Origin: JAKLFA01 sp964450385
GTDB lineage: Bacteria; Omnitrophota; Gorgyraeia; Zapsychrales; JANLHA01
Direction of reading: 5' to 3'
Assembly (NCBI GenBank): GCA_964450385.1
Contig: CAYVEC010000001.1
Span: 62,001 to 126,000, forward strand
DNA: 64,000 nt
This document shows positions 15,635 through 25,800 of this stretch, piece by piece (the first letter of the stretch is position 1; each line of letters begins with the position of its first letter). The notes beneath the pieces are model-generated. The model searched no databases and had not been told where the DNA came from. It saw nothing but the letters and a program-made list of their open reading frames with translations. A program made the position numbers and the translations under genes.

Positions 15635-17434
15635 GTGAAGGATTTCACGCCCAGAAATAGACGTGGATCCCTGATGGGGCTCGCGGTCCTTGCGGCGCTG
15701 TTTGTGACCGTGAAGGCCTTTGGTCCGGCCTGGATCGAGGCGCTTTTTCGGGCGGGTCATTATGCCTTTTTAAATGCGATCACCTTTACGCAGGGTGATC
15801 CGGGGCTTGATTTTTATCTTGGGCGGAGCCGCGAGACGTTCTTGGGTCCGATCCTTCAGATCGTCTCCGCATGGTGGCTTGTCGTGTTTATCGCGCGTTA
15901 CGCGGCCGGGTGGTCGACGAGGCGTTTTTTTCTATTGATTTTCCTATTCATTATAGGGACGCGGCCTGAGGCGTTGATGTTCCCGCTGTACGGCGACGCG
16001 ATCGGCGGGCCGTTCGCTGAGGCGTGGTGGCTGGCCCATCACGGGTTCGATTATCCGGGTCTGTTCCAGGAACCGGGATATGCCGAGGGCGGGGCCAAGG
16101 TCTATATTTTTTCTATCTTTCCGACGTATCTAGCCCTTACGATGAGGTTGTTTCGATGGACCCCGCTTGTGCTTGCGGTGAATCATCTTGTGTTCTTCGC
16201 GATGGGCGCTGCGATGGTCGCGGTCTTGCGGGACATGATCCGGCGGGTGATCGATGAGCCGATCGCGAGTTGGGGGAGTCTGATCCTTCTCTTCTCACCG
16301 CTGTTCCAGAGTCAGACCGAGGCGATCAATATGGAGATCCCGTGTGCTTTTTTTCTTCTCTTGAGCATGCGGGCGCTTCAGGAGGGGCACATGAACAGGG
16401 CCGGGATTTTTTCAGTCCTCGCGACCCTGGTGAAGGGGAGCGGGGTGATCGGTCCTGCGGTCGTCGGGGGGACCGCGCTGCTGAGATGTCTGTTGCGTGA
16501 GAACCGGCGGACATGGAAAAGCGAGCTGTCCTGGGCCGCGGGTCTGTTCATCATGGGGTTCTTTATCGTGGCGGTGAAATTTTTTTTAAAGGATCAACAT
16601 GCGGCAGCCGGGATGATCCGCTGTTTTAGAGGGTGGCCGTCGCTCCTCGTCATCATGGTCTCGCGATATTTTTTGGCGGCGGTCGCGGTGATCGCCTTGG
16701 TCGGCCTCGGCCGTTTTATGAAAGGCGGATGGTGGCGGGCCTGGTTCGAACAGGGCCGGCACTTTTATTCGCGCGACCTCGCGATTGTGTTCGGATGCGC
16801 CCTCGCGTGGTTTCTCCTCTTTTTGAATTTTTATGCGGTCTCTCCGAGGTATCAGATCACGCTTTATCCTTTCCTCCTGTATCTTTGCATTGTTGCGGCA
16901 TGCCTGATCCTGACGGGTGATCGGGCCCGGGGGATCGCCTGCGTTGTCGCGGTCACGATCGCGGGACTTATCGCGTATGGGCCGTATCGCCATCCGCGCG
17001 TCGACAGCGATCACGTGCAGTTAGAAGAGGACCTTGGGTACCGAAGCGATATGGAATTGAACCGCAGGATTGCACGGGTCCTTGAGGAGCGGTATCCGAC
17101 CGAACATATTGTGGCCCCGTTTATTACGGCCCAGATGCTCGCGCTGCCCGAGGTCGGCTACATGAGGCAGCATCGTGAGGTGACGATCTATGGGTTTGCC
17201 TGCCGGTATGGCGGGATCCGGACGTATGCCGGATGGGATGCGTTGGACCTGTCACAGACGGTTTTTGTCGGTCAGCGACCGGCCCTTTTGGGGGATGCGG
17301 ACGGCTTTATGCTCACCCCTCGGGATGAGGTCTTGGAGACGATTCAATGGGGCCATCGTAAGGCCGTGATTTTTCGCGGTGGGGTTTTGATCGAGTATGT
17401 GTATCGCCGGATGCATGGCGCGGGGCGCGAGTGA
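15635..17434 (+). CDS. Polytopic membrane protein, GT-C (PMT/ArnT-like) glycosyltransferase candidate
   Basis: The 599-residue product starts with GTG after GAGGAGG. I count about ten hydrophobic segments. Early acidic residues in the first periplasmic loop (TQGDPGLDFYLGRSRE) and the layout of helices then a soluble C-terminal region (from about residue 460) resemble GT-C glycosyltransferases, which move sugars from polyprenyl-phosphate donors. No exact DE/DD signature is obvious, so the call rests on topology and on the polyprenyl-phosphate glycosyltransferase gene 33 bp downstream. It could also be an uncharacterised membrane protein of another class. Confidence 0.6.
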   Translation: MKDFTPRNRRGSLMGLAVLAALFVTVKAFGPAWIEALFRAGHYAFLNAITFTQGDPGLDFYLGRSRETFLGPILQIVSAWWLVVFIARYAAGWSTRRFFLLIFLFIIGTRPEALMFPLYGDAIGGPFAEAWWLAHHGFDYPGLFQEPGYAEGGAKVYIFSIFPTYLALTMRLFRWTPLVLAVNHLVFFAMGAAMVAVLRDMIRRVIDEPIASWGSLILLFSPLFQSQTEAINMEIPCAFFLLLSMRALQEGHMNRAGIFSVLATLVKGSGVIGPAVVGGTALLRCLLRENRRTWKSELSWAAGLFIMGFFIVAVKFFLKDQHAAAGMIRCFRGWPSLLVIMVSRYFLAAVAVIALVGLGRFMKGGWWRAWFEQGRHFYSRDLAIVFGCALAWFLLFLNFYAVSPRYQITLYPFLLYLCIVAACLILTGDRARGIACVVAVTIAGLIAYGPYRHPRVDSDHVQLEEDLGYRSDMELNRRIARVLEERYPTEHIVAPFITAQMLALPEVGYMRQHREVTIYGFACRYGGIRTYAGWDALDLSQTVFVGQRPALLGDADGFMLTPRDEVLETIQWGHRKAVIFRGGVLIEYVYRRMHGAGRE

Positions 17435-17467
17435 TCCGGATGGGGTCGTGATCTAAAGGGAGATACC

Positions 17468-18436
17468 ATGGAACAGGAGACCTGTGATATCGCGGTGGTG
17501 GTGCCGGTCTATAATGAGGAAGAGGTCCTGACAGGTTTTTATGAACGGGCGGGCCTTGTTCTTGAATCTCTTGGGCTGGCCTATCGGATCGTTTTTGTCG
17601 ATGACGGGAGCGTTGACCGGACATTCGATCGGCTCCAGGACATCTACGCACGGGACTCGCGGCACGTGCGGATCGTCAGCCTGGCCAGGAATTTCGGCCA
17701 TCAGTTGGCGATCACGGCTGGGTTGCGCGCGGCAGGGGGAGGCGGGATCGGCGCGTGTGCGGTCGTGGTCATGGACTGTGATCTTCAGGACCCTCCGGAG
17801 GTGATGAGGGAATTCGTTCAGGCCTGGCGCGAGGGATATGATGTTGTCTATGGAGTCCGGACCCGGCGGGAAGGAGAGAGCCTGTTCAAACGCGCGAGCG
17901 CCAAGGTTTTTTATCGCCTGATCCGAATGCTCACGAAGGTTGATATCCCGGCGGATGCTGGGGATTTTTATTTGATGGACCGGAAGGTCGTTGATGTCCT
18001 TAATCGAATGGAAGAGCGGCATCGATTTATGCGCGGGCTGTTGGCCTGGACTGGTTTTCGGCGGTTGGGCGTGCCGTATATCCGTCAGGCCAGGGCTGCA
18101 GGACGGACCAAATATACCCTGCTTCGGATGATCCGATTTTCCTTTGACGCTCTGACCTCGTTTTCGTTCTTTCCGCTCCGCTGTATCGCGCTTGTCGGGG
18201 CTGTCATGTCGTGCGTCGCTGCTGTTGGGATCGGCTGGATCATGTTCTTGAAATTATTTACAACGGCCACGGTTCAGGGGTGGTCCTCCTTGATGGCCGC
18301 TGTTTTATTTATCGGAGGACTTCAACTTCTTGGATTGGGGATTATCGGAGAATATCTCGCGAGGATCGGTGACGATATTCGCCGCCGGCCGCTGTATACG
18401 GTGCGCCAGACGCTTGGGATCGACCCGCCGGCATGA
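17468..18436 (+). CDS. GT2 polyprenyl-phosphate glycosyltransferase (DPM1/GtrB-like)
   Basis: The 322-residue product has an N-terminal GT-A domain with VVVPVYNEEEVL, VDDGSVDRT, the FGHQLAITAGL nucleotide site, the DxD-type metal site VVMDCDLQDPPE and GVRTRREGES, then two C-terminal membrane helices (about 238-260 and 276-298). This is the DPM1/ArnC/GtrB layout: it transfers a sugar from a nucleotide donor to undecaprenyl phosphate on the cytoplasmic face. The adjacent GT-C-like gene is the natural acceptor-side partner after flipping. The sugar is unknown. The start is supported by AAAGGGAGA. Confidence 0.9.
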   Translation: MEQETCDIAVVVPVYNEEEVLTGFYERAGLVLESLGLAYRIVFVDDGSVDRTFDRLQDIYARDSRHVRIVSLARNFGHQLAITAGLRAAGGGGIGACAVVVMDCDLQDPPEVMREFVQAWREGYDVVYGVRTRREGESLFKRASAKVFYRLIRMLTKVDIPADAGDFYLMDRKVVDVLNRMEERHRFMRGLLAWTGFRRLGVPYIRQARAAGRTKYTLLRMIRFSFDALTSFSFFPLRCIALVGAVMSCVAAVGIGWIMFLKLFTTATVQGWSSLMAAVLFIGGLQLLGLGIIGEYLARIGDDIRRRPLYTVRQTLGIDPPA

Positions 18437-18467
18437 TCGAGGCCGTGGGGAGGCAAAAAATAACTGC

Positions 18468-18496
18468 TTGTTGTTTAAAACAGAAATCAGTATAAT
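18468..18496 (+). promoter_or_regulatory. Promoter of the coiled-coil membrane protein gene
   Basis: TTGTTG (18468-18473), 17-bp spacer, perfect TATAAT (18491-18496). The leader is about 90 nt, ending in a GAAAGGA ribosome-binding site. Confidence 0.6.
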
Positions 18497-18595
18497 AAGG
18501 GCCTAATCAGCTTCGAGCCGTTATCGAGGACGTGTCAGGCAGAGCCGGACTCGTCAGCGCATCATAGAAGACACACATTACGAAAGGAACCCGGT

Positions 18596-19267
18596 ATGTT
18601 TCGCAAAAAGGCACGGAGGCGTCTCTATCTGCGGATTACGATGCTGAGCATTATTTTTGTTCTGCTCGCCTGGGCAAGTTTTCTCTTCATGCAGAATTAC
18701 AATAGCGTCAGCCTGTCCCAAAAGATGATGAACGCGATCATCAATAATAAGACCGAACTGGCCATGAAATATGCCCGTCAGCTTGGATTGATTGAGGAGG
18801 ACCTTGAGAAGACCCGGGATTTTGTGAGCGATCTTGAGACCGAGAACCGTCAGCTGAAGGAAAAGCTTGCCCTGTTGTCACAGCTCCAGAATCTTGAGGC
18901 TGAGATCGATTCGTTGCGTCAGCAGAATGAGGCCCTTACCGGGAGCAGTGAGCCATCACAGCAGACCGCGTCCTTAGGGGTAGAACCGACGGGGCGAAAG
19001 CCGTGGGTCTTTGAGACAATCGAGCAGGGCAGGGCAATGCTTAAGGATCTTAGGTGTTCGTTCCGTAAGGTCAAGGCGCGGATGGGTGAGATCAAGGCCC
19101 AGGAGGTTGCGAAGAAGCGGCAGGCTCAGGCCGAGATCGATCGGGTGCGCAGCATGGTCGGGAATAACGGGTATGTGGTTCGAGACGGCAATCCCATGCC
19201 GATGACGATGCCGGAGGTGACGGATCAGGCGAGCGGGATCCAGGTCAATGTGAATTTTGTTAAATGA
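18596..19267 (+). CDS. Bitopic membrane protein with periplasmic coiled coil
   Basis: The 223-residue product has a very basic N-terminus (FRKKARRRLYLR), one membrane helix (about residues 14-31), then a coiled coil (about 60-120, LEKTRDFVSDLETENRQLKEKLALLSQLQNLEAEIDSLRQQNEAL broken by skips) and a second helical part. The topology recalls FtsB/FtsL-like or MreC-like scaffolds, but I see no family signature and the function is unknown. It has its own promoter and terminator, so it is a single-gene transcript. Confidence 0.72.
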   Translation: MFRKKARRRLYLRITMLSIIFVLLAWASFLFMQNYNSVSLSQKMMNAIINNKTELAMKYARQLGLIEEDLEKTRDFVSDLETENRQLKEKLALLSQLQNLEAEIDSLRQQNEALTGSSEPSQQTASLGVEPTGRKPWVFETIEQGRAMLKDLRCSFRKVKARMGEIKAQEVAKKRQAQAEIDRVRSMVGNNGYVVRDGNPMPMTMPEVTDQASGIQVNVNFVK

Positions 19268-19292
19268 GCTATAGAGCGGGCTGGATGTCACG

Positions 19293-19330
19293 CGGAGGGT
19301 TGATCGAGGTTCAACAACCCTCCGTTTTTT
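19293..19330 (+). terminator. Terminator after the coiled-coil gene
   Basis: Stem CGGAGGGTTG/CAACCCTCCG (19293-19302 and 19315-19324), 12-nt loop, then TTTTTT. Confidence 0.85.
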
Positions 19331-19334
19331 ACTT

Positions 19335-20108
19335 ATGCTGATTCAGAACACCCATAAGAAGGAAAAAGCCGGATCCATGACAGTGAGCTTGGATGGCCGG
19401 GAGATCTGCTGTGATGTTTTTCGCTCTTCGCGGCGGCGGACCATGGAATTGAGCCTTTATGAAGGAGGCCGGGTCCGCACTGTTGTTCCATCGTGGGTGA
19501 CCGAGACCGAGATCCGGCGGTTCATTCAGGATAAGGCAGGATGGCTCGCGCGGCGTCTTGCGGAATCTGGTGAGCGTCAACGTTACCTTGAGGGACGGCG
19601 ATATGAGACCGGTCATGAATTTTTGTTTCTTGGGAAACCGTATGTGTTGTCTGTCCGGCCCTGTTCGCCTGGGAAGCGGCCGGGGATCGGTTTTGATGAG
19701 GGGGGGTGGACGGCCTTGGTGCCGCCGGGCAGGTCTCCGGATGAGCAGGCGCGGGATGTGAAACGTCGCCTGATCGGATGGTATAAGGATCAGGCCCGGG
19801 AGCTTTTCGGCGTCCGGGTCTTTCATTACGGCCGCCAGATGTCGCTTGACCCGTTGGAGGTCTGTGTACGATGGCAGCGCTCGATTTGGGGGAGCTGTGT
19901 CTTGCGAAAACGGCTCATCAATTTGAACGGGATGCTCGTGATGGCGCCGCTCGGGGTCATCGATTACGTGATTGTTCATGAGCTAGCGCATTTGAGACAC
20001 CCGAACCATTCATCACGTTTTTGGCAGGTGGTTGCGGAGTTTATTCCCGACTACCGGGGCTTTGAGGATTGGCTTAAACATCACCGATGGGAAATGCTCC
20101 TGCCTTAG
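19335..20108 (+). CDS. YgjP-like M48/DUF45 zinc metallopeptidase
   Basis: The product is up to 257 residues. The zinc motif HELAHLRHPNHSSRFW (HExxH at about residues 215-219, third ligand His downstream) and the preceding WGSCVLRKRLINLN / YVIVHELAH layout define the PF01863 (YgjP, DUF45) family. The N-terminal half has the family beta-rich region (RRTMELSLYEGGRVRTVVPSW). Physiological substrates of this family are poorly known. The start is uncertain: ATG 19335 sits in the terminator tail of the previous gene, while ATG 19377 (MTVSLDG) matches where homology begins. Confidence 0.85.
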   Translation: MLIQNTHKKEKAGSMTVSLDGREICCDVFRSSRRRTMELSLYEGGRVRTVVPSWVTETEIRRFIQDKAGWLARRLAESGERQRYLEGRRYETGHEFLFLGKPYVLSVRPCSPGKRPGIGFDEGGWTALVPPGRSPDEQARDVKRRLIGWYKDQARELFGVRVFHYGRQMSLDPLEVCVRWQRSIWGSCVLRKRLINLNGMLVMAPLGVIDYVIVHELAHLRHPNHSSRFWQVVAEFIPDYRGFEDWLKHHRWEMLLP

Positions 20109-20176
20109 CGGGCACGGGCTGTCCATGGTTTCATGGGATCTGATGCGGTCTCATGAAGAGACAAGGGGGAGGATTG

Positions 20177-20758
20177 ATGAATCATTTGATTGTGTACAGC
20201 CACCCGAATCCGAAGAGTTTTAATCATGCGATCTTAACGGTTTATGAAGAGGCCCTGAAGACGCGTGGGCATGCGGTCGTGGTCCGGGACCTTTATGCGA
20301 TGGACTTTGATCCGGTCCTGAGCGCCCGCGATCTGTCCATGTTCCAAAAAGGCAGCGCCCCTGACGATATTCAGGAGGAGCAGCGGCATGTGAGCTGGGC
20401 CGAGGTGATCACCTTTATCTGCCCGATCTGGTGGGGCGGCTATACCTCGAATCTCCGCGGTTATATTGACCGGGTCTTTAGCCGCGGGTTTGCGTATCTC
20501 GAGACCGAGAAGGGGCTTCAGGGATTGTTCGGCGGCAAACGCCTTGTCATCATCAATACCATGGGCGCACCGTTTGCCGTTTATGATCGGATCGGGATGC
20601 TCAAAAGCATGACCCAGACGAACGACGAATGTATGAGCAGTTTTTGCGGGATTCAGGTGGCGGCCCATAAATATTTCGGGAATGTCGTTAATTGTCCTGA
20701 CAGCGAGCGTGAGGCCATGCTCAGTGAGGTCCGGTCTTTGGCTGAGTCGTTCGGCTAA
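20177..20758 (+). CDS. Flavodoxin-fold NAD(P)H-quinone oxidoreductase (KefF/NQO-like)
   Basis: The 193-residue product has the Flavodoxin_2 pattern: YSHPNPKSFNHAIL (FMN/FAD phosphate loop), VVVRDLYAMDFDPVLS, CPIWWGGYTSNLRGYIDRVFSRGFAY and VIINTMGAPFAVYD. Relatives reduce quinones with two electrons or regulate KefC potassium channels. No channel gene is adjacent. The start at 20177 is set by GGGGGAGGA a few bases upstream; an upstream ATG at 20153 lacks homology. Confidence 0.85.
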   Translation: MNHLIVYSHPNPKSFNHAILTVYEEALKTRGHAVVVRDLYAMDFDPVLSARDLSMFQKGSAPDDIQEEQRHVSWAEVITFICPIWWGGYTSNLRGYIDRVFSRGFAYLETEKGLQGLFGGKRLVIINTMGAPFAVYDRIGMLKSMTQTNDECMSSFCGIQVAAHKYFGNVVNCPDSEREAMLSEVRSLAESFG

Positions 20759-20772
20759 GCAAAGGAGGGGGC

Positions 20773-21666
20773 ATGCGTTGGATCCTTGCGGCTGTTCTGG
20801 CGATCTGTTTTCTGGTGGGGGGTCTTGTTGTCTTTTTTCACGGATCGAACCTAGCCCTGATTGTCTCCTCGGGAGGGGGCGCCGAGCCCTTTCATGATTA
20901 TGATGAGGGCGGAGTGCTCCGGCGGACGGGACTCAAGGTCAACGGCCGTCTCCATGGCGAGGTCAGGTCCTTTTTTCCTGACGGCGAGATCGAATCGATT
21001 GAGCGGTATCGTGACGGTCAGCTCCATGGCCGATGCCTGGCGTTCTATGAGAACGGAGAGAAAAAGAGCGAGAGCGCCTACCGATGGGGCCGGCTCCATG
21101 GGTGGTCGCGCGGGTATGCCGATTACGGGGTCCTGCGGCATGAGGCTCAATATCAGCATGGGGTCCTGTATGGCCTGGCCCGGGAGTATGATGCCCAAGG
21201 ACGAAAGAAGATCCAATATCTTTACCGGGATGGAAAGCGAGAGGGGATCACCGCCGGGTTTGGCGATAATGGCCGCGTCCTCTATGAGCAGGAATACGTC
21301 AACGATAAACCAGAGGGCAAGTACCGTCAGTATTTTGATACCGGCGAACTTGAGAAAGAGATGACCCTGGTCAACGGCGTGCAGGCGGGGTTGATACGCA
21401 CCTTTCATAAGAACGGCCAGGTGTCAAGGGAATGGTTCGCTCAGGACCAGATCGCGAACGGGCCGAGTTCGAACTATGATGAGCGTGGCAAACTGGTTGA
21501 GAGCGGGCAGTTCTGGCAGGGGCAGCCCGATGGGGAATTCAGTTTTTATCAGTCGGGCCGGGTGATCCACCGCAAGATCTTTGAACGCGGTCAGCTTGTT
21601 AAAAAGCAGTATTTTACTGAGGATGGAACATTTGAATATGAGGAGGACCTGAGGAAAAATGACTAA
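20773..21666 (+). CDS. Membrane-anchored MORN-repeat (YwqK-like) protein
   Basis: The 297-residue product has an N-terminal membrane anchor or signal (about residues 3-25) followed by about nine MORN_2-type repeats of the form ..G...YY.DG.l.....Y..G..hG, for example GRLHGEVRSFFPDGEIESIERYRDG, NGRVLYEQEYVNDKPEGKYRQYF and GQPDGEFSFYQSGRV, split by short turns. YwqK-type proteins are often annotated as antitoxins or structural repeat proteins, but no toxin gene is visible next to this one. The envelope location suggests a scaffold. AAAGGAGG precedes the start. Confidence 0.82.
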   Translation: MRWILAAVLAICFLVGGLVVFFHGSNLALIVSSGGGAEPFHDYDEGGVLRRTGLKVNGRLHGEVRSFFPDGEIESIERYRDGQLHGRCLAFYENGEKKSESAYRWGRLHGWSRGYADYGVLRHEAQYQHGVLYGLAREYDAQGRKKIQYLYRDGKREGITAGFGDNGRVLYEQEYVNDKPEGKYRQYFDTGELEKEMTLVNGVQAGLIRTFHKNGQVSREWFAQDQIANGPSSNYDERGKLVESGQFWQGQPDGEFSFYQSGRVIHRKIFERGQLVKKQYFTEDGTFEYEEDLRKND

Positions 21667-21673
21667 AATTTCC

Positions 21674-21701
21674 TTAGGAAAAAAATATTTTGTATTAAAA
21701 T
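21674..21701 (+). promoter_or_regulatory. Possible promoter of the CheY-like gene
   Basis: TTAGGA (21674-21679), 16-bp spacer, TAAAAT (21696-21701) in a locally AT-rich stretch. The -35 is weak. Confidence 0.35.
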
Positions 21702-21730
21702 ACACATGAGGATAACCCAAGGGAGTCCCG

Positions 21731-22120
21731 GTGCCGATACAGAAGATCCTGATTGTCGATGATGAGCCCGAGGTCGTTGATATCCTGCGCCAGAAACTTG
21801 AGCGTGACGGTTTTCACGCCTTGACCGCGGCCTCTGGCCGTGACGCAATCCTCCAGACACGGCTTCATCTGCCGGATCTTGTCTTGATGGATATTGTCCT
21901 GCCTGACATGGATGGGTCCGAGGTGGTAAAAACCCTTCATGATCATTCGGCCACGGGTGGGATCCCCGTCATCTTTTTGTCAGGGATCATTAGCGCGAAC
22001 GAGACCGGCGAGGCGGCGACGATCACTGTGGCGGGCCGGACGTATGAGGCGATAGGGAAGCCGTTCACCTATCATGATCTGCGCCGCCGGATCGATCATA
22101 TTGCCTCATTAGCCGAGTGA
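21731..22120 (+). CDS. Single-domain response regulator (CheY-like)
   Basis: The 129-residue REC domain stands alone: acidic pair Asp10-Asp11 (VDDEP), phospho-acceptor Asp54 (VLMDIVLPDMDG), Ser/Thr switch (FLSG) and conserved Lys (GKPFTYHD). An extra stretch of about 15 residues lies between the switch and the Lys (SANETGEAATITVAGRTYEA). There is no output domain, so it must signal through a partner; no histidine kinase lies nearby. The start is GTG 21731 after AAGGGAG. Confidence 0.88.
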   Translation: MPIQKILIVDDEPEVVDILRQKLERDGFHALTAASGRDAILQTRLHLPDLVLMDIVLPDMDGSEVVKTLHDHSATGGIPVIFLSGIISANETGEAATITVAGRTYEAIGKPFTYHDLRRRIDHIASLAE

Positions 22121-22163
22121 GGCGGGCGTATCCCCCTGTTGGCGTTTACCCCTGACATGGTCT

Positions 22164-22388
22164 ATGAAGACGCTAGATATTAAGGTGATCCCTGGAGCGA
22201 AGCGGGACTGTTGGAAAGACGAGGACGGTGGCGTCAAGGTCTACCTTGCGGCCCCGGCTGTGGATGGCAAGGCCAATAAGGCCCTCATCGATTTCGTGGC
22301 GAGGTATTTTGACGTTCGACGGGATCAGGTCGAGATTATTCGGGGGTTGACGTCGCGTCGAAAGACCGTTAGGATACACAGCGATTAG
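22164..22388 (+). CDS. DUF167 (YggU) family protein
   Basis: The 74-residue single-domain protein matches the YggU/DUF167 pattern: IKVIPGAKRD, VKVYLAAPAVDGKANKALIDFVARYFDV, VEIIRGLTSRRKTVRI. Structures are known for the family but its function is not. It lies 24 bp upstream of the YqeY gene and is probably co-transcribed with it. Confidence 0.88.
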   Translation: MKTLDIKVIPGAKRDCWKDEDGGVKVYLAAPAVDGKANKALIDFVARYFDVRRDQVEIIRGLTSRRKTVRIHSD

Positions 22389-22412
22389 GATCAGGAGAAA
22401 GGGAGGCACGAA

Positions 22413-22859
22413 GTGCTCACTCAACGGATTACAGCGGATTATATCGCGGCGATGAAGGCCCGGGAAACGGAAAAGGCTGGGACGCTGAATTTTCTTCGCG
22501 CGCAGATTAAAAATGTCATGGTCGATAAGCGTGTTGAGGATCTTGACGATGCTGAGGTGATTGCGGTGATTAAAAAACAGGTCAAACAGCGTCACGAATC
22601 GATCCGGCAGTACCGTGAGGGTAAGAGGGAAGATCTGGCCGTGAAAGAGGAGCGCGAATTGGCGATCCTTCAGGCGTATCTTCCCCAAGAGATGGGGGAT
22701 GCCGAGCTCGCGGCGGCCGTGGCGGCGGCTGTGGCCGAGACCGGAGCCAAGGGCCCGGGAGATATCGGGGTCGTGATGAAGGCCGTGGTCGCGCGCGTGG
22801 CCGGCCGGGCGGACAATAAACGGGTCAGTGACCTGGTCCGTAAAAGTTTAACACGATAA
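22413..22859 (+). CDS. GatB/YqeY domain protein
   Basis: The 148-residue YqeY-type protein resembles the C-terminal tail domain of GatB, the tRNA-dependent amidotransferase subunit. Recognisable segments are DYIAAMKARETEKAGTLNFLRAQIKN, AEVIAVIKKQVKQRHESIRQY and IGVVMKAVVARVAGRADNKRVS. It may bind tRNA, but free-standing YqeY has no settled function. The start is GTG 22413, 7 bp after GGGAGG. Confidence 0.9.
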   Translation: MLTQRITADYIAAMKARETEKAGTLNFLRAQIKNVMVDKRVEDLDDAEVIAVIKKQVKQRHESIRQYREGKREDLAVKEERELAILQAYLPQEMGDAELAAAVAAAVAETGAKGPGDIGVVMKAVVARVAGRADNKRVSDLVRKSLTR

Positions 22860-22880
22860 AAGGAGTGAAAGGACGGGTCC

Positions 22881-25800
22881 ATGAGGCGTTGTGACGGCAG
22901 GGGAACACCTGATTATCGGATCGATGAACAGGGTGATTTTATTCTTGAGGGATATAATCAGGCGAAACCGTTCAGTAATTTTTTCCCCGGGGTGGCCGGC
23001 CTGTGGGGCATTCCGATGTGGGTCTTTTATGTGAACCGTGGCCAATGCGTATCGAGTTTCGGGATCGCGAGCAAGGATAAGGCCATGGTGGAGTTCCTTC
23101 CGGCCAATAAAGCCTATCGTCAGACGTCGATCACCGGATTTCGGACCTTTGTGAAGGTTTCGACCGGTAAGGAGGATCTGTTTTGGGAACCGTTCCAGCA
23201 GGCCCCGGCCGAGGCGGACCGCATTCGTCAGCAGATGAGGATCACGTCGCATGATCTCACGATCGAAGAGGAGAACCGCGCGCTGGGCCTCCGCTGCCGG
23301 GTGAATTATTTTACGATCCCTGAAGAGCCTTTTCCGGCCTTGGTCCGTCGTGTGAGTTTTGAAAATATCGGCCGCCAGGAACGGAGGATAGAGGTCGTTG
23401 ACGGCCTGCCTGTCTTTTTACCCTATGGGATGAACGATTGGGCGGTCAAGAACATGTCCCGGACGGTCGAGGCCTGGGTGAAGGTCCAGAACCTTGAGGC
23501 GCGGGCGCCGTATTATCATCTTAATGTCGAGGTTTCAGATACTCCGTATGTCCGTCATATTCATGAAGGGAATTTCTACTTTGCGTTTGAGGAAGGGAAA
23601 TCCGCGCTTCTGCCGGTCGTTGTCTCTGCCGATTGTGTCTTTGGGGCCGCCACGGATTTTCTCGTGCCGCAGCGCTTCTTAAAGGACGGGCATTTTCACG
23701 TCCCCTCGACGCAGGAGACGAGCAATCGGACCCCGTCGGCGATGTCGTTTGCCCGTCTGACCCTTGCGCCCGGCCGTATGAGGACCCTCGTTTCGTTCAT
23801 GGGCCACGCCCATTCGCTGAAGCAACTCGGGGAGGTCGTTGAGAAGGCGACCGAAAAAAAATATGTGGCGACGAAGGAGTGCCAGAACCGTGATATCGTC
23901 GCAGGCCTGAAGAATTATGCGTTTACCCACAGCGCCTCGCCTGTCTTTGACCGCTACACGACTCAGACTTTTCTTGATAATGTCATGCGGGGGGGGCTGC
24001 CGGTCTCGGTTATGACCCAGGACGGCCCGGTGGCGGTGAGCGTCTTTAGCCGGAAGCACGGCGATCCGGAGCGTGATTATAATTTTTTTGTCCTCTCGCC
24101 CACGTATTATTCGCAGGGAAATGGCAACTTCCGCGATGTGAATCAGAACCGCCGAAATGATGTGTGGTTCAATACCGATGTCGCCGACAGCAATATCCTG
24201 ACCTTCTTTAGCCTCTCTCAGGCCGACGGGTATAATCCGCTGATCGTGAAGGGGCTTTCGTTCTTTGGCCAGGACGAGCAGACGATGGCGTCGGTCCTTA
24301 AGCAATGCCTCCGTGGGGACGCAGAGCCGATCGCAGCCATGATCCAGCGCGGGTTCCAGCCGGGCGAGCTTCTCTCTGAGGTGATGCGCAGGGAGCTCGT
24401 GCTCAAGGTCACGGCTCAGGAATTTTTAGGCCGGGTGCTGAGCGCCTGTCGTCAGCAGACCGTTGCCGAGCATGGCGAAGGGTTCTGGGTCGATCACTGG
24501 ACCTATAATATCGATCTGGTAGAAAGCTATCTGGCGATTTTTCCGGAACGCCTGCGAGAACTCCTCCTCGAGAAAAAAGAATTCACCTTCTTTCATAATG
24601 ATCATTATATTCTGCCGCGGGATCAGCGGTATGTCCTCACCCCGAAAGGCGTCCGCCAGTATCACTCGGTTGCCGATGGGACAAAATCGATCGATGCCAA
24701 GGCGGGCGGCCATCTCTTGCGCACCCGTGGCGGGGCCGGTGATGTGGTTGTCGCGACCCTTGCGGAAAAGATTCTCTGCCTTATCGCGAACAAGGCCGCC
24801 TCGCTCGACCCGGCGGGGATCGGGATCGAGATGGAGGCGGACCGGCCCGGGTGGTATGACGCCTTGAACGGTCTTCCGGGACTGCTGGGGTCATCGATCT
24901 GTGAGACCTTTGAGCTTCGTCGATACAGCCGGTTCCTGCTCGAGGCCTTGGAGACGCTTGGGGTGAAGGATCATTATGAGATCAGTGTCTTTGACGAGCT
25001 CGGCGAGTTCATTAGGGGACTCCTCGCCCTGTTGGCCGAGGCCCCGGAGCCGCTTATCTTTTGGGATCGGGCGAATACGTTAAAGGAGAATTATCGGCTG
25101 AGCGTCCGCAAAGGGATCCGCGGTGACGAACAGGGGCTCTCGACGGCGGATGTGAAGGATTTCTTGCGCCGGGTCATCGCGCGGACCGAGGAGGCCGAAG
25201 AGAGGGCTACGGACAATCGCGGCCGGATCTCGACGTATTTTACCTATGAGGTCACGGACCATGAGGTTCTTTCCCAGGCGTATGACCGTAGGCATTGCGT
25301 GATGCCCCGCGCTTTTAAACGTCATGACCTGCCGCTGTTCCTCGAGGGTTTTGTCCATGCCCTCCGGGTGACGCGCGATCAGGCGGCGGCCGCCCGGATC
25401 CATCAGGCGGTAAAGGCGAGCGGTCTCTTTGACACGAAACTCAAGATGTACAAAGTGAATGCAAATCTCTCGTCGGAAAATGAGGATATCGGGCGCGCCC
25501 GTGTCTTTCCCCGTGGCTGGCTCGAAAATGAATCGATCTGGCTGCATATGGAGTATAAATATCTCCTTGAGCTCCTTCGCGCGGGGCTGTACCGGGAATT
25601 CCATCAGGCGATGCGGGAGACCCTTGTGCCGTTCCTTCATGCCGAGACCTATGGCCGGAGCATCCTCGAGAATTCCTCGTTTCTTGTGAGCAGTGCCCAT
25701 GAGGACCCGTCGCTGCACGGGCAGGGTTTTGTGGCCCGGCTCTCGGGAAGCACGGCGGAGTTTCTCCATATTTGGCTCTGGATGAGTGTGGGTATTCAGC